Shown here in pieces: positions 1 through 8,965 of a stretch of 47,761 bases of DNA. The notes below the pieces were generated by a model. The model was not told the DNA's origin, made no database searches, and saw only the letters and a program-made list of their open reading frames with translations. The position numbers and the translations under genes are program-made. The stretch's first letter is position 1; each line of letters opens with the position of its first letter. Origin of the DNA: an uncultured Bacteroidota bacterium. GTDB taxonomy: Bacteria; Bacteroidota; Bacteroidia; Bacteroidales; GCA-2748055. Location: positions 1-47,761 of the forward strand of contig CAKZNC010000218.1 of NCBI GenBank assembly GCA_937129385.1. Direction: 5' to 3'.

Positions 1-752
1 CATCCCCCTTTTCTTCGCTGAAAGGAAGAAAAGTGCTGGTTGTTGATGACATTGAAATGAACCGGCAGCTGGTGGAGTCTTACCTGGAAGATGATGTAAT
101 GGAGATCATGCATGCTGCTGACGGAAAGGAGGCAGTGGAGGTCGCTACCTCGCAACAGCCGGATATCATCCTGATGGACATTGTTATGCCAGGGATGGGA
201 GGATTGGAAGCTGCAAGTATACTGAAAAATGATGCCAGGACCCGTCACATTCCCATTCTCCTGGTGACAGCAAGTCTGAATAATGATTTAAACGAGGAGA
301 TCCAGTCAGGACGCATCGACGGTTTGCTGCATAAGCCGGTGACCCGGCAATTGTTGTTCAGTGAGATCAGAAGGCTGGTCAGGCCGGTTGATGAGGTCCC
401 TCCACAGTCCGGTGACAAGAATGGTTCAGGGGCGATGCTCGCGGATGAATTCAAAGATATGGATCCTGCGATCGTTGCTGTATTGCCACAGGTTGTTGAG
501 CGCATGGAATCCGAGCTTATGCCTGTGTTCCGGGCGGTGAAGAAAACTTTTATCATGAGCAGGATCAGGGATTTTGCACACCAGGTCGATCAGTTCAACA
601 GGGAATATGGCATCCCTGCACTCGAAAAATGGTCGGAACAAGTACAGGAGTATGTCCGAAGATTTGACATGTTAAATCTGCCCGTATCACTCGAAGCGTT
701 CGGGCAGATCATGGAACAATTAAAAACTTATGAAATCAGAGCCGATGAATGA
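1..752 (+). CDS. Hybrid sensor histidine kinase, C-terminal fragment (receiver domain)
   Basis: The reading frame is open to the left edge (codons in phase from base 3). A GTG at 33 lies inside the receiver start, so this is almost certainly the 3' end of a longer hybrid kinase and not a gene starting at 33. The residues before it (LKGRKVLVVDD) are the usual linker-receiver junction after an ATPase domain. The receiver is intact: acidic pair VVDD, phospho-acceptor Asp in LMDIVMP (codon 177-179), Thr/Ser in LLVTAS and Lys in LHKPV. About 110 residues follow with a helical tail (FAHQVDQFNREYG onward). This resembles a C-terminal module seen in other hybrid kinases and lacks the HxxKG core of an HPt domain. 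The end overlaps the next gene, so the two are translationally coupled. The sensor part lies outside the window. Confidence 0.85.
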   Translation, partial: SPFSSLKGRKVLVVDDIEMNRQLVESYLEDDVMEIMHAADGKEAVEVATSQQPDIILMDIVMPGMGGLEAASILKNDARTRHIPILLVTASLNNDLNEEIQSGRIDGLLHKPVTRQLLFSEIRRLVRPVDEVPPQSGDKNGSGAMLADEFKDMDPAIVAVLPQVVERMESELMPVFRAVKKTFIMSRIRDFAHQVDQFNREYGIPALEKWSEQVQEYVRRFDMLNLPVSLEAFGQIMEQLKTYEIRADE

Positions 753-1884
753 ACAACAGGATACTCAATTGGTGCTAATTGTGGATGATTCGCCCCAGAA
801 CCTGCAGATACTCGGGATTCTTCTGGAGGAGATCGATTGTGATATTGCAGTGGCATCCAATGGAAAAGATGCGGTTGACATTGCCAGGGAGCAGCATCCA
901 GACCTGATTCTCCTTGATATCATGATGCCGGTCATGGATGGATATGAAGTCTGCCGGATTCTACAGGAGGATCAAAACACCAGTGATATCTCCATCATTT
1001 TCCTTACCGCACTGTCTAATCCGGATGACCTGGTGAAGGGGTTGAAGCTGGGCGCCGTGGATTATGTTGCAAAACCCTTTAAAGGGGTCGAGCTGTTGGC
1101 AAGGGTACGCAATCATTTGCGTACCAGGAGCATGATGAAGGAGCTTGCTTACCTGAATGCAACAAAAAACAAGTTCTTCTCCATCATTGCGCATGACCTT
1201 AAAAATCCATTTTACACCATTATCGGATTTTCAGAGATGCTCATGAAAAATATCGACACGCATACCCGGGAGGAGCAGCTGAAGTTCATGCAGATGATCT
1301 ATAATTCCGGGAAGGATGCACACGGACTGCTTGAAAATCTGCTGAACTGGTCGCGCATCCAGATAGGGTCCATCAGGGCTGAATTGACCACACTCAGTTC
1401 ACTGGACCTGGTGGAGCGGACAGTTGCATTCCTGGAGCCCATGGCAAAGAAGAAATCCATTCGGCTGGAGCAGGAGGAAGATTCAGCATATGAATTCCGC
1501 GGCGATGAGAACATGATGCAGACCATACTTCGGAATCTTGGCAGCAACGCAATCAAATTCACTCCTCCCTCTGGAGAGGTACTAATCCTCACCCGGGAAT
1601 CGGAAGACGGAAGCGGGGTTGAATTCATCGTGAAGGACAATGGAATCGGGATGCCGGAAGAGGTACAGTCGCAGCTGTTCAGGATCGATGCCAGGGGGAC
1701 GAGAAAAGGGACGGATAAAGAGGCCGGAACAGGGCTTGGGCTGATCCTGTGCAAAGAGTTTGTAGAGTTCCAGGGCGGAGATATTGCAGTTGAAAGCAGG
1801 GAGGGAGAAGGAAGCGTATTCACGGTACACATACCATATGTTGAAGGGGAGGCAGCGAATGAAAAATCAGAAGTTAATGCATGA
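745..1884 (+). CDS. Response regulator-histidine kinase fusion (REC-HisKA-HATPase)
   Basis: A soluble kinase of about 379 residues. It has an N-terminal receiver (VDDSPQN, phospho-Asp in LLDIMMP at about residue 58, Lys in AKPF), then a HisKA helix with the acceptor His in IIAHDLKNP (about residue 150). A HATPase_c domain follows, with N-box NAIKFT, G1 DNGIGMP and G2 GTGLGL. All catalytic residues are present. With the sensor replaced by a receiver, this type takes phosphate or a conformational signal from another kinase, probably the hybrid encoded just upstream. I chose ATG 745, an 8-base overlap with the upstream gene, because the receiver begins soon after; ATG 730 is an in-frame alternative adding five residues. 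The end overlaps the next gene by 4 bases (ATGA), pointing to one operon. Confidence 0.88.
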   Translation: MNEQQDTQLVLIVDDSPQNLQILGILLEEIDCDIAVASNGKDAVDIAREQHPDLILLDIMMPVMDGYEVCRILQEDQNTSDISIIFLTALSNPDDLVKGLKLGAVDYVAKPFKGVELLARVRNHLRTRSMMKELAYLNATKNKFFSIIAHDLKNPFYTIIGFSEMLMKNIDTHTREEQLKFMQMIYNSGKDAHGLLENLLNWSRIQIGSIRAELTTLSSLDLVERTVAFLEPMAKKKSIRLEQEEDSAYEFRGDENMMQTILRNLGSNAIKFTPPSGEVLILTRESEDGSGVEFIVKDNGIGMPEEVQSQLFRIDARGTRKGTDKEAGTGLGLILCKEFVEFQGGDIAVESREGEGSVFTVHIPYVEGEAANEKSEVNA

Positions 1885-4800
1885 GGGATTCATTTAAGAT
1901 GGCAGTCAGGCAAAAAAATAAAAGCACATTCCCGATCATCATGCTGGCAGCGGATGAGAAGCAGGCGGCGATCTTCAGTGAGAAATTGAATGAGAGCAAT
2001 TATACGCACCTGGAATTTGTCACTTCCGGGGATAAATTGTTGGAAAGTATCTCGCAGGAGAAGTACCGGCTGGCCATAATCGACCTGGAGTTTTCGGGTA
2101 GGGGCAGTGGAATCGAGGTCGCCTGTACGGTTATGGAAGAGCAAGACCTGCCGATGATCTATATCGGGAAGGAGATTGACAGACAGGATTTTCAGAAGGT
2201 CAGGGAAACGCTGCCGTGGGCAGTTTTCACAAAACCGGTGAACTGGGTGGAGCTTATCTCCGCCATCGATAATGCCGTAGTCAGGTCAGCCGACATGGAT
2301 TGTACGATCGACCGGCATATCTGTCCGATCGCCGACAAATCGGTCCTTGGTCACCAGTCCCTGGATAAGAATGGAAATATCGTTTATATCAACCAGAGAT
2401 GGCTGGAGATGACAGGTTATGAAAGCCGCGAGGAGGTGATGGGCCGGAATTTTTCCGAATTCATTGTGGACAGTGACAAGCCGGTATTCAAAAAGCGGTT
2501 CCCGAAATTCAAAAAGAGGGGGGAGGTGCTGAATGCTCCCTTTACCCTGAAAAGGAAGGATGGGGGAATCGTGCAGGTCGTTGTGAGCGGCAAGATCGTA
2601 TATGCTCCTTCCGGCCGGTTTGTCAGAACCCATTGTATGCTGAATGATATATCGTTGCAGGAGCGCCAGAAAAAGGAATTGGAGGAGATGCTCCACAACC
2701 TGGAGGAGGCGGAGCGCATCGGAAAAATGGGGAGCATGGTGCATGAAGGCAGGTTGAAAAAGAGCTTCTGGTCCAGGATGATGATGGTCCTGCACGGGAT
2801 GGATCCTGACAGGGACGAGGTCCCTGCATTTGGCCAATACACGGAGCTGGTGCATCCCGATGACCGGCACATTATGCAAAAGTCATATGATCGTGCATAC
2901 AGGGAGGGGAGCGTCACTACCGAGTACAGGATCGTTCGGAAGAATGACGGTAAAGTGAGGTTTTTAAGGCTTGAGGGAGAGGTTACGGATAAGCAGGATG
3001 CTGACAACGGGATCTTCAGGGGTATGCTTAAAGATATCACAGAGGAGAAGGATTCTCTTTTCAGGAACGAACTGCTGGGGAAGGCGATCGAAAGTAGCCT
3101 GACCGGGTTTCTGATCGTTGACGAAAGAATCCAGATCACCTATGTCAACCACTCCTTGCTTGTCATGTGCGGTTATGACACAGCTGAAGAATTGCTTGGG
3201 AAAGATCCTGATGTATTGTTTTCCGAACCAGAGCAGGGTTCAGCGGTCAAAGAGGAGCTGGACCGGAACGGGGAGTGTGTGATGGAGGTCAGGGGCAAGC
3301 GGAGGGACGGGACCCTTTTTGATGCACTGGTCTATTACAGCAAAAGAAAAGATCCAAATAACAGGGACATCTATTTTGGTTCAGCCATCGATATCACGGG
3401 GCAGAAAGAATCCGAGAAAGAGTTGATCCTGAGTGAACGACGTTTCAGGTCCTCTTTTGATAAATCGGTGATCGCGATGGCGATTGTCAGCCCGGACGGT
3501 ACACTGACCTCCGCAAATGCATCCGCCTGCAGGTTCTTTGGATACAGTGAATCGGAACTACTGCAGAAAAGTTTCGAGGACCTGACCCACCGGGAGGACA
3601 TGGAGCGCTCAAGGCAATATTACAATGACTTACAGTTTAGAGGGAAATCTTATCAGCTCCAAAAAAGATATATTGACAAATCAGGTACAGTCAAGCACGG
3701 GATCACTTCTTTGACACCTGTATTTGACAGTGGAGGAGAGCTTCTTTATACTGTTGCCCATATCCTGGATATTACTGAACAGGTAAAGGCAGAAGAGAAC
3801 CTGGAAGAGCGGGAAGTCTATTACAGGACTTTGTATGAATCGGCCAGGGAGGGGATCATCCTGATCAAAGACAATAAGGTTGTGGATTGCAATGCCATGA
3901 CCGCAGTCATACTGGGTCAAGATTCCCCGGATGATATCATCGGGACACAGCCCCTGGAATTTGCACCGGAAATGCAGCCTGACGGCCTGGCATCACTTGT
4001 GAGGGCAAAGGATCACCTTGCTGGTGCCGAAGCAGGAAATGAGCAGACTTTCGAATGGATGTTCAGCAGAAAAGACGGTTCGACTGTTCCCGTCGAGGTT
4101 TCACTCTATGCCATCCAGGTACGTGGAGAACAGGTGATCCAGGCAACGGTGCGAGACATTACCCTGCGAAAACAAAGTGCCAGGGAGCTTGAACGGGCCG
4201 GGGTGATCCTCGATGCCACTTCAGATGCCGTGCTAACCATGTCACCCAAAGGAAAAATAAGGTATTGGAACAAAGGGGCAGAACGCATCTTCGGTTACAG
4301 CCAGGAGGTGGCCATTGGCGAACACTTCAGTCTGATCTACAAGGAAAATGACCGTGGGGTGATCGCCTCCACGATGACAAATCTTAAAGATGGAGACGGG
4401 GTTTCCGAAATCGAAACCCGGGCGGTCACGCTTGAAGGACGTGTGATCGATGTGCTGTTGTCCCTTTCTGCGGTGAAGAACAACGATGGATCGATCGAGG
4501 AGATCGTGCTGGTTGCCAAGGATATTTCGGCAAGTGCCGAAGCGACCCGCGCCCTGGAGGAGAGTGAAAACAGGTACAAGGACCTCGTGGAGAAATCGGG
4601 TGTGGCGATCCTGGTGGATGACCGGGATGGGAAGATCGTCTTTTTTAACCAGGATTTTGCCAGTCTTTTCGGCTACCAGGCTTCAGAGATCAGGAAGAAA
4701 AAGCGGGAGGACCTGGTGCATCCCGATTCAATTGATGCCGTGGCCAGGCATCATCAATTGCGCATGGATGGAGAGGCCAGCGAGGATCAATACCAGGTAA

Positions 4801-5615
4801 AGGGGGTACGGAAAGATGGTTCTGAATTCTGGCTGGAAGTGAAGACCACTACCCTGAAAGAGGAGGGCAATATCTATGGAACAAGGAACTACATGTGGGA
4901 TATCACGGATCAGAAAGAGTTTGAGCAGCGGTTAAAAAGAAGCAACGAAGAGATCACCCGGCTTTCGCGCCATGTGGTTGCGATCAGGGAGGAGGAGCAG
5001 CGCATGATCTCCTCCAACCTTCATGACGATCTCGGACAGCTGCTTACAGCATTGAAAATGGATGTGAGCTGGATCAGGTCCAATGCACCTGCTGAGGAGA
5101 AAAAGATCAGGTTCAGAGCCGAATCGGCCATTACGATCACCGACCAGGCAATGTCTGCGATCAGGGAGATCACCTCCCAGCTGCGTTCCCCTGTGATCGA
5201 TAATCTCGGGCTACCGGATGCCATCGATAACCTGGTCGCGACCTACAGGGAGCGGAGTGACCTGAAGATCAAACTGGAGTTGCCTTCCTCGGGCAATGAG
5301 ATCTTCGGAGAGATCGCCACATCGATCTACCGGATCATCCAGGAGTCCCTGACCAATATCCTGCGTCATGCAAGGGCCTCCAAGGTGCTGATCAGGCTGG
5401 AGATCAAAGGAGATGCGCTTGATCTGACCATTAAGGATGACGGAATTGGGATCGATTTGAAATTTCCGGGATCAGGAAAATCTTTCGGGATCATCAGCAT
5501 GCGTGAACGTGCATTGCAGCACAGCGGATTGTTCCGGATCGGTCGTGCCGAGGAAGGAGGAACCATCATACAGGTGAAGTTGCCACTTGGCAAGCCAAGG
5601 ATGGTAAATGAATGA
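1881..5615 (+). CDS. Multi-PAS sensor kinase of the NarX/DegS (HisKA_3) type
   Basis: A 1244-residue protein without membrane segments. Residues about 15-130 form a receiver-like domain: Asp in AIIDLEF and Lys in FTKPV are present, but the usual Thr/Ser is Gly in MIYIG. Seven consecutive PAS domains of about 115-125 residues each follow, several ending in the DIT(E/D) PAC motif. The C-terminal 220 residues hold a HisKA_3 dimerisation helix with acceptor His1048 in SSNLHDDLGQ and a HATPase with NILRHA, DDGIGI and a SMRERA end. This kinase class normally phosphorylates NarL/LuxR-type regulators; the only one in the window is at 8102-8728. Start ATG 1881 overlaps the previous stop by 4 bases; ATG 1899 is an alternative. 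The ligands of the PAS domains cannot be told from sequence. Confidence 0.9.
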   Translation: MRDSFKMAVRQKNKSTFPIIMLAADEKQAAIFSEKLNESNYTHLEFVTSGDKLLESISQEKYRLAIIDLEFSGRGSGIEVACTVMEEQDLPMIYIGKEIDRQDFQKVRETLPWAVFTKPVNWVELISAIDNAVVRSADMDCTIDRHICPIADKSVLGHQSLDKNGNIVYINQRWLEMTGYESREEVMGRNFSEFIVDSDKPVFKKRFPKFKKRGEVLNAPFTLKRKDGGIVQVVVSGKIVYAPSGRFVRTHCMLNDISLQERQKKELEEMLHNLEEAERIGKMGSMVHEGRLKKSFWSRMMMVLHGMDPDRDEVPAFGQYTELVHPDDRHIMQKSYDRAYREGSVTTEYRIVRKNDGKVRFLRLEGEVTDKQDADNGIFRGMLKDITEEKDSLFRNELLGKAIESSLTGFLIVDERIQITYVNHSLLVMCGYDTAEELLGKDPDVLFSEPEQGSAVKEELDRNGECVMEVRGKRRDGTLFDALVYYSKRKDPNNRDIYFGSAIDITGQKESEKELILSERRFRSSFDKSVIAMAIVSPDGTLTSANASACRFFGYSESELLQKSFEDLTHREDMERSRQYYNDLQFRGKSYQLQKRYIDKSGTVKHGITSLTPVFDSGGELLYTVAHILDITEQVKAEENLEEREVYYRTLYESAREGIILIKDNKVVDCNAMTAVILGQDSPDDIIGTQPLEFAPEMQPDGLASLVRAKDHLAGAEAGNEQTFEWMFSRKDGSTVPVEVSLYAIQVRGEQVIQATVRDITLRKQSARELERAGVILDATSDAVLTMSPKGKIRYWNKGAERIFGYSQEVAIGEHFSLIYKENDRGVIASTMTNLKDGDGVSEIETRAVTLEGRVIDVLLSLSAVKNNDGSIEEIVLVAKDISASAEATRALEESENRYKDLVEKSGVAILVDDRDGKIVFFNQDFASLFGYQASEIRKKKREDLVHPDSIDAVARHHQLRMDGEASEDQYQVKGVRKDGSEFWLEVKTTTLKEEGNIYGTRNYMWDITDQKEFEQRLKRSNEEITRLSRHVVAIREEEQRMISSNLHDDLGQLLTALKMDVSWIRSNAPAEEKKIRFRAESAITITDQAMSAIREITSQLRSPVIDNLGLPDAIDNLVATYRERSDLKIKLELPSSGNEIFGEIATSIYRIIQESLTNILRHARASKVLIRLEIKGDALDLTIKDDGIGIDLKFPGSGKSFGIISMRERALQHSGLFRIGRAEEGGTIIQVKLPLGKPRMVNE

Positions 5616-5629
5616 TCCGACCTGTCAGG

Positions 5630-5659
5630 TTGCCAGTTGATTTTAATGGCGTATATTGT
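5630..5659 (+). promoter_or_regulatory. Candidate promoter before the cobalamin-binding protein gene
   Basis: A TTG at 5630-5632 is followed after 19 bases by TATATTGT at 5652-5659, which matches 6 of 8 positions of the Bacteroidota minus-7 element TAnnTTTG. The gene starts 30 bases further on. A promoter here would let the B12 protein and kinase pair be made independently of the upstream kinases. Confidence 0.3.
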
Positions 5660-5688
5660 ATCCTGATCATTTTTAAAAAGAGACTAAA

Positions 5689-6747
5689 ATGAAAAGTCAA
5701 ATAGGTTGTCTGCAGCTGGAGGAAAAGATGGCTGACCTGGTAGAGGTAACAACGCAGGAGATCTTCAAAGCTTTTCCCGGAATGGAGGAGCGATATGGAA
5801 AAGAAGGGTTGCAGCGTTGCAGGGAGGATATTGGTTTTCATTATGCCTACCTCAAAACTGCGATCTGTTTTGACGAGAAGGAACTTTTTGCAGATTATTT
5901 CAAGTGGGTGCACCACTTTTTCAAGAGTATCAATCTGCCTGCAGCATATACCGATGAACCTTTCGAGATCATTGTAAGGGTATCTGGCTCTTTGCTGGAT
6001 TCCGGACCGGCAGGTGAAGTGAAAGAATATATCCGCTATGCGCTTGAACAAGGGGCAGGATCTTCTGCACCCCCGGCAAGTTTTATTGCGGACGATAATC
6101 AACTGAACCTGCTTGCCACGCAATACCTGAATGCACTTCTCAGGAGAGACCGTGCCCTGGCTGAAAGGCTTATCAGTGATGCCCTGGAGAACGAGGTTTC
6201 GGTCAAAGATATCTACCTGCATGTATTTCAGCCTGCGCAGCTGGAGATAGGCAGATTGTGGCAGGAAAACAAGATATCGGTGGCCATGGAGCACTATTTT
6301 ACTGCGGCCACGCAGTTCATCATGTCCCGACACTATCATTATATCTTTTCTTCAGAGAAGATGCCCTGGAACATGGTGGCAACAAGTGTTTCGGGTGAAT
6401 TGCATGAACTTGGGATCAGGATGGTGTCCGACTTTTTTGAACTGGAGGGGTGGAACACCACTTACCTTGGTTCCAATACGCCTGACAATGCCATTGTGAA
6501 TATGCTACGGGAAACAGATGCGGATGTGCTTGCCATTTCAGCAACCATCCCTTTCAATCTTCCAAACGTGACACAGCTGATCCGGTTCGTCAGGGGAGAA
6601 ATGAAAAATGATGCTCCCCGGATCCTGGTAGGCGGAAGAGCATTCAGCAGCAATCCTGAGCTCTGGAAGAAGATGGAGGCCGACGGGTTTGCAACAGATG
6701 CAGAAGGGGCAGTGAAGACAGCCGGGAATTTGATCAACCTGAAATGA
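5689..6747 (+). CDS. Cobalamin-binding protein with CarH-type photoreceptor signature
   Basis: A 352-residue soluble protein with no DNA-binding domain. Residues 1-135 are helical and of unclear role. Residues about 140-225 match the B12-binding cap (four-helix) domain and 228-352 the Rossmann-like B12-binding domain. Two motifs stand out. The cap has Trp191, nine residues, then Glu201-His202, the W-x9-E-H signature of the light sensors CarH/LitR, where these residues surround the adenosyl group of AdoCbl. The binding domain has E-L-H239-x-x-G, whose His ligates cobalt. The C-terminal VGGRAF segment fits the nucleotide-tail pocket. Unlike CarH there is no MerR helix-turn-helix, so output probably goes through protein contact with the kinase encoded 3 bases downstream. 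Alternatives are a cobalamin-level sensor or a methyl-transfer corrinoid protein; the latter is less likely given the motif and the neighbours. Confidence 0.85.
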   Translation: MKSQIGCLQLEEKMADLVEVTTQEIFKAFPGMEERYGKEGLQRCREDIGFHYAYLKTAICFDEKELFADYFKWVHHFFKSINLPAAYTDEPFEIIVRVSGSLLDSGPAGEVKEYIRYALEQGAGSSAPPASFIADDNQLNLLATQYLNALLRRDRALAERLISDALENEVSVKDIYLHVFQPAQLEIGRLWQENKISVAMEHYFTAATQFIMSRHYHYIFSSEKMPWNMVATSVSGELHELGIRMVSDFFELEGWNTTYLGSNTPDNAIVNMLRETDADVLAISATIPFNLPNVTQLIRFVRGEMKNDAPRILVGGRAFSSNPELWKKMEADGFATDAEGAVKTAGNLINLK

Positions 6748-6750
6748 TAT

Positions 6751-7920
6751 ATGGTAACAGGACTGGTAATCAATTGTGAAAAGGATCTGCGTATCCGTGA
6801 GCTGCTCTTCAACAGCCTCGGGGATTCGGTTGTACCCGACATCCCTGGGTCGCTATATGACATTGTTGAAGGAGACGACGCAGATAAACTGCGTGCATTT
6901 GCAGATGACCTGGAAAATACCGGGTTCGTATTTGAGCGGGAGATCAACCTGCAAACAGCCATTTTTCCACTGCCCCTGAAATTCACCGGGGGAAAGCTGG
7001 ATGATGGTTATTTCATTTTTGTCGTGAGGACCAATGATGATATTCCCTTTCTTTACGAGGAGTTGATGAAGGTGAATAACGAGCAGGCCAACTATCTCCG
7101 GTCCATGGCAAGCAAGTATACACAGACCAACTCGGCCCTTAAAGAACAGGATGAACTTTACAATGAGGTCTCCCGCATGAACAATGAACTTTCCAACCTG
7201 CATCGGGCACTGGAGCAAAAAAATGCGGAACTCAACAGACTCAACAGGCAGAAAAACGAATTCCTGGGCATTGCTGCACATGATCTGCGTAATCCACTTT
7301 CCAGTGTGATGTTTTACCTGGATTTCATCATGGAGGATGCCGACCGGCTGAGCGAGGAGCAAAAAGAGTTTGTCGGACAGGTAATGCTGTCCTGCCGTTC
7401 CATGCTGAACCTGGTAAATGAGCTGTTGGATGTATCGGCCATTGAATCGGGAAAGATCAGGCTGGAACTGGGCGAGGTTCACCTGGATCAACTGGTGGAG
7501 GAAACCATTCAGTCTTACAGGAACCTGGCCGAACAGAAAGAGATCGAAGTTGAGATCGAGCTTCAGCAGAAGGGGATCATGGTCCGCGGTGATGCCGAGC
7601 GGCTCAGGCAGGTGCTGATCAATCTTTACACCAATGCTGTGAAATTTTCTGAAAGAAAGACCCGGATCCTGGTAAAGGTACTGCAAAAAGAGAGCGGAGG
7701 TCAGCTGGTCGTCATGGACCAGGGCAAGGGGATCGCACCAGGGGAGTTAGACATGTTGTTCCATCCATTTCAGAAGACAGGTACCCAGTCCACCGGGAAT
7801 GAAAAGAGCACCGGTCTTGGATTGTTTATCGTAAAAAAGATCGTCGACGCGCACCAGGGAAAGATCGATGTGAGGAGTACACCCGGAGAAGGTACCGTTT
7901 TTACAGTTACACTTCCCTGA
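6751..7920 (+). CDS. Sensor histidine kinase paired with the cobalamin-binding protein
   Basis: A 389-residue soluble kinase. Residues 1-105 form a small domain that may be a divergent PAS fold. A long charged coiled coil (about 110-170) leads into HisKA with acceptor His177 in GIAAHDLRNP. The HATPase has N-box NAVKFS, G1 DQGKGI and G2 STGLGLF, all intact. Start ATG 6751 lies 3 bases after the stop of the cobalamin-binding gene, so the two are co-translated and probably interact. The coiled coil could carry a conformational signal from a bound partner. No receiver or output domain is fused, so phosphate must go to a separate regulator; the LuxR-type protein 181 bases downstream or one of the hybrid receivers nearby are candidates (inference). 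Confidence 0.9.
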   Translation: MVTGLVINCEKDLRIRELLFNSLGDSVVPDIPGSLYDIVEGDDADKLRAFADDLENTGFVFEREINLQTAIFPLPLKFTGGKLDDGYFIFVVRTNDDIPFLYEELMKVNNEQANYLRSMASKYTQTNSALKEQDELYNEVSRMNNELSNLHRALEQKNAELNRLNRQKNEFLGIAAHDLRNPLSSVMFYLDFIMEDADRLSEEQKEFVGQVMLSCRSMLNLVNELLDVSAIESGKIRLELGEVHLDQLVEETIQSYRNLAEQKEIEVEIELQQKGIMVRGDAERLRQVLINLYTNAVKFSERKTRILVKVLQKESGGQLVVMDQGKGIAPGELDMLFHPFQKTGTQSTGNEKSTGLGLFIVKKIVDAHQGKIDVRSTPGEGTVFTVTLP

Positions 7921-7970
7921 GATCTCCTTTCTTCCATATTCTCCTGAAGGATCCAGGGGAATGCATGATA

Positions 7971-7996
7971 CTCTTTTCCTTAAGGATGAAAAAGAG
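7971..7996 (+). other. Possible stem-loop in the 181-base gap after the kinase gene
   Basis: CTCTTTT at 7971-7977 can pair with AAAAGAG at 7990-7996 around a short CCTTAAGG-containing loop. It has no clear U-run after it. It could be a weak terminator or chance; the rest of the gap shows no convincing promoter. Confidence 0.25.
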
Positions 7997-8101
7997 ATTT
8001 AAACGTACTTCTTTGAAAAGATGGAAAAAAGCGATACCTTGGCTTTGCAAGTCGATCGACGAACATTCAGATCCGGAGATTGCTTCTAAATTAACCAGTT
8101 T

Positions 8102-8728
8102 ATGATCAGTTTTCTTGTTGTTGATGATCACCCGATAGTGCGTAAAGGTATTTGTCAGATCCTGGATGACTATGCGGTAGATACACAGATCGTTGAGGCT
8201 GGTGATGCCTCTGAAGCGATGAAGAAATTCAGGGAGCATAAGTATGATTTGATACTTCTGGATATCAATCTTCCCGGAAGAGGAGGGCTGGACCTCCTGG
8301 AAGATATCAAGGGGTATGAACCAGAGGTGAGGGTGCTCATGGTGAGCATGTACCCGGAACAGCAGTATGCGATTCGTGCCCTGCGTACAGGTGCCGCAGG
8401 GTATCTTACAAAAGAGAGCGCCGCAGATGAGTTGATCGTTGCCATTGACAAAATTCTAAAAGGAGGCAGGTACATTACACAATCCATCGCAGAGCAGATA
8501 TTCGATGCCATCGACAAGCAGGGACCACCTCATGAGTCTTTGAGTAACAGGGAGTTGGAAGTTTTGATCCAGATCGCTAAAGGGCGCAGCCTGAAAGAGA
8601 TAGGTGAAATGCTGGCATTGAGTGAAAAGACGATCAGTACCTATCGCAGCCGTATCCTGGAAAAGATGTCCATGAGTTCCAACGCCGACCTGGTCCGGTA
8701 TGCCCTGCAGAACAAGATGATCGACTGA
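8102..8728 (+). CDS. Response regulator, NarL/FixJ family (REC-LuxR HTH)
   Basis: A 208-residue transcription regulator. The receiver has acidic pair VDDHP, phospho-acceptor Asp54 in LLDINLPG, Ser in MVSMYP and Lys in LTKES. A LuxR-type helix-turn-helix fills residues 143-205 (LSNRELEVL ... SEKTISTYRSRI). Full length and complete. This family is usually phosphorylated by HisKA_3 kinases, and the seven-PAS kinase at 1881-5615 is the only such kinase here, so they are the likely cognate pair despite the two genes between them. It is the only DNA-binding output in the signalling region, which makes it the best candidate transcription factor for the cluster. It is separated from neighbours by gaps of 181 and 237 bases, so it may have its own promoter, which I could not place. 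Confidence 0.92.
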   Translation: MISFLVVDDHPIVRKGICQILDDYAVDTQIVEAGDASEAMKKFREHKYDLILLDINLPGRGGLDLLEDIKGYEPEVRVLMVSMYPEQQYAIRALRTGAAGYLTKESAADELIVAIDKILKGGRYITQSIAEQIFDAIDKQGPPHESLSNRELEVLIQIAKGRSLKEIGEMLALSEKTISTYRSRILEKMSMSSNADLVRYALQNKMID

Positions 8729-8965
8729 GAACCGGGACAGTGTGATAATGCCGGTCACCAATACTGCATGAATGCAGTCGGAGAAGGTCGGTTTTCTGAT
8801 TGATCTGCAATTTGTAAGTATTTCCCTACACCGACACTTCAGTTTTCTTCCCACTCCTGCAGACCATTCCCACTACATTTATAGAATCTGCCTACAGATG
8901 ATATGCTTCCTCTTTACAGTGCCAGGTCCCCGGAATCTTTACATTTATACAATAAAATCGAAGCG

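Noticed and set aside
420-752. HPt phosphotransfer domain at the end of the first gene
   Set aside because: The helical tail has FAHQVDQFN but lacks the HxxKG core of HPt domains, and its surrounding pattern fits a non-HPt C-terminal module of hybrid kinases better.
6853-7686. Long antisense open frame (277 codons) opposite the B12-linked kinase
   Set aside because: It has no recognisable domain and lies fully inside a kinase gene with intact motifs; such shadows are common here. The same holds for the antisense frame at 43142-43978 opposite fucP and many shorter ones.
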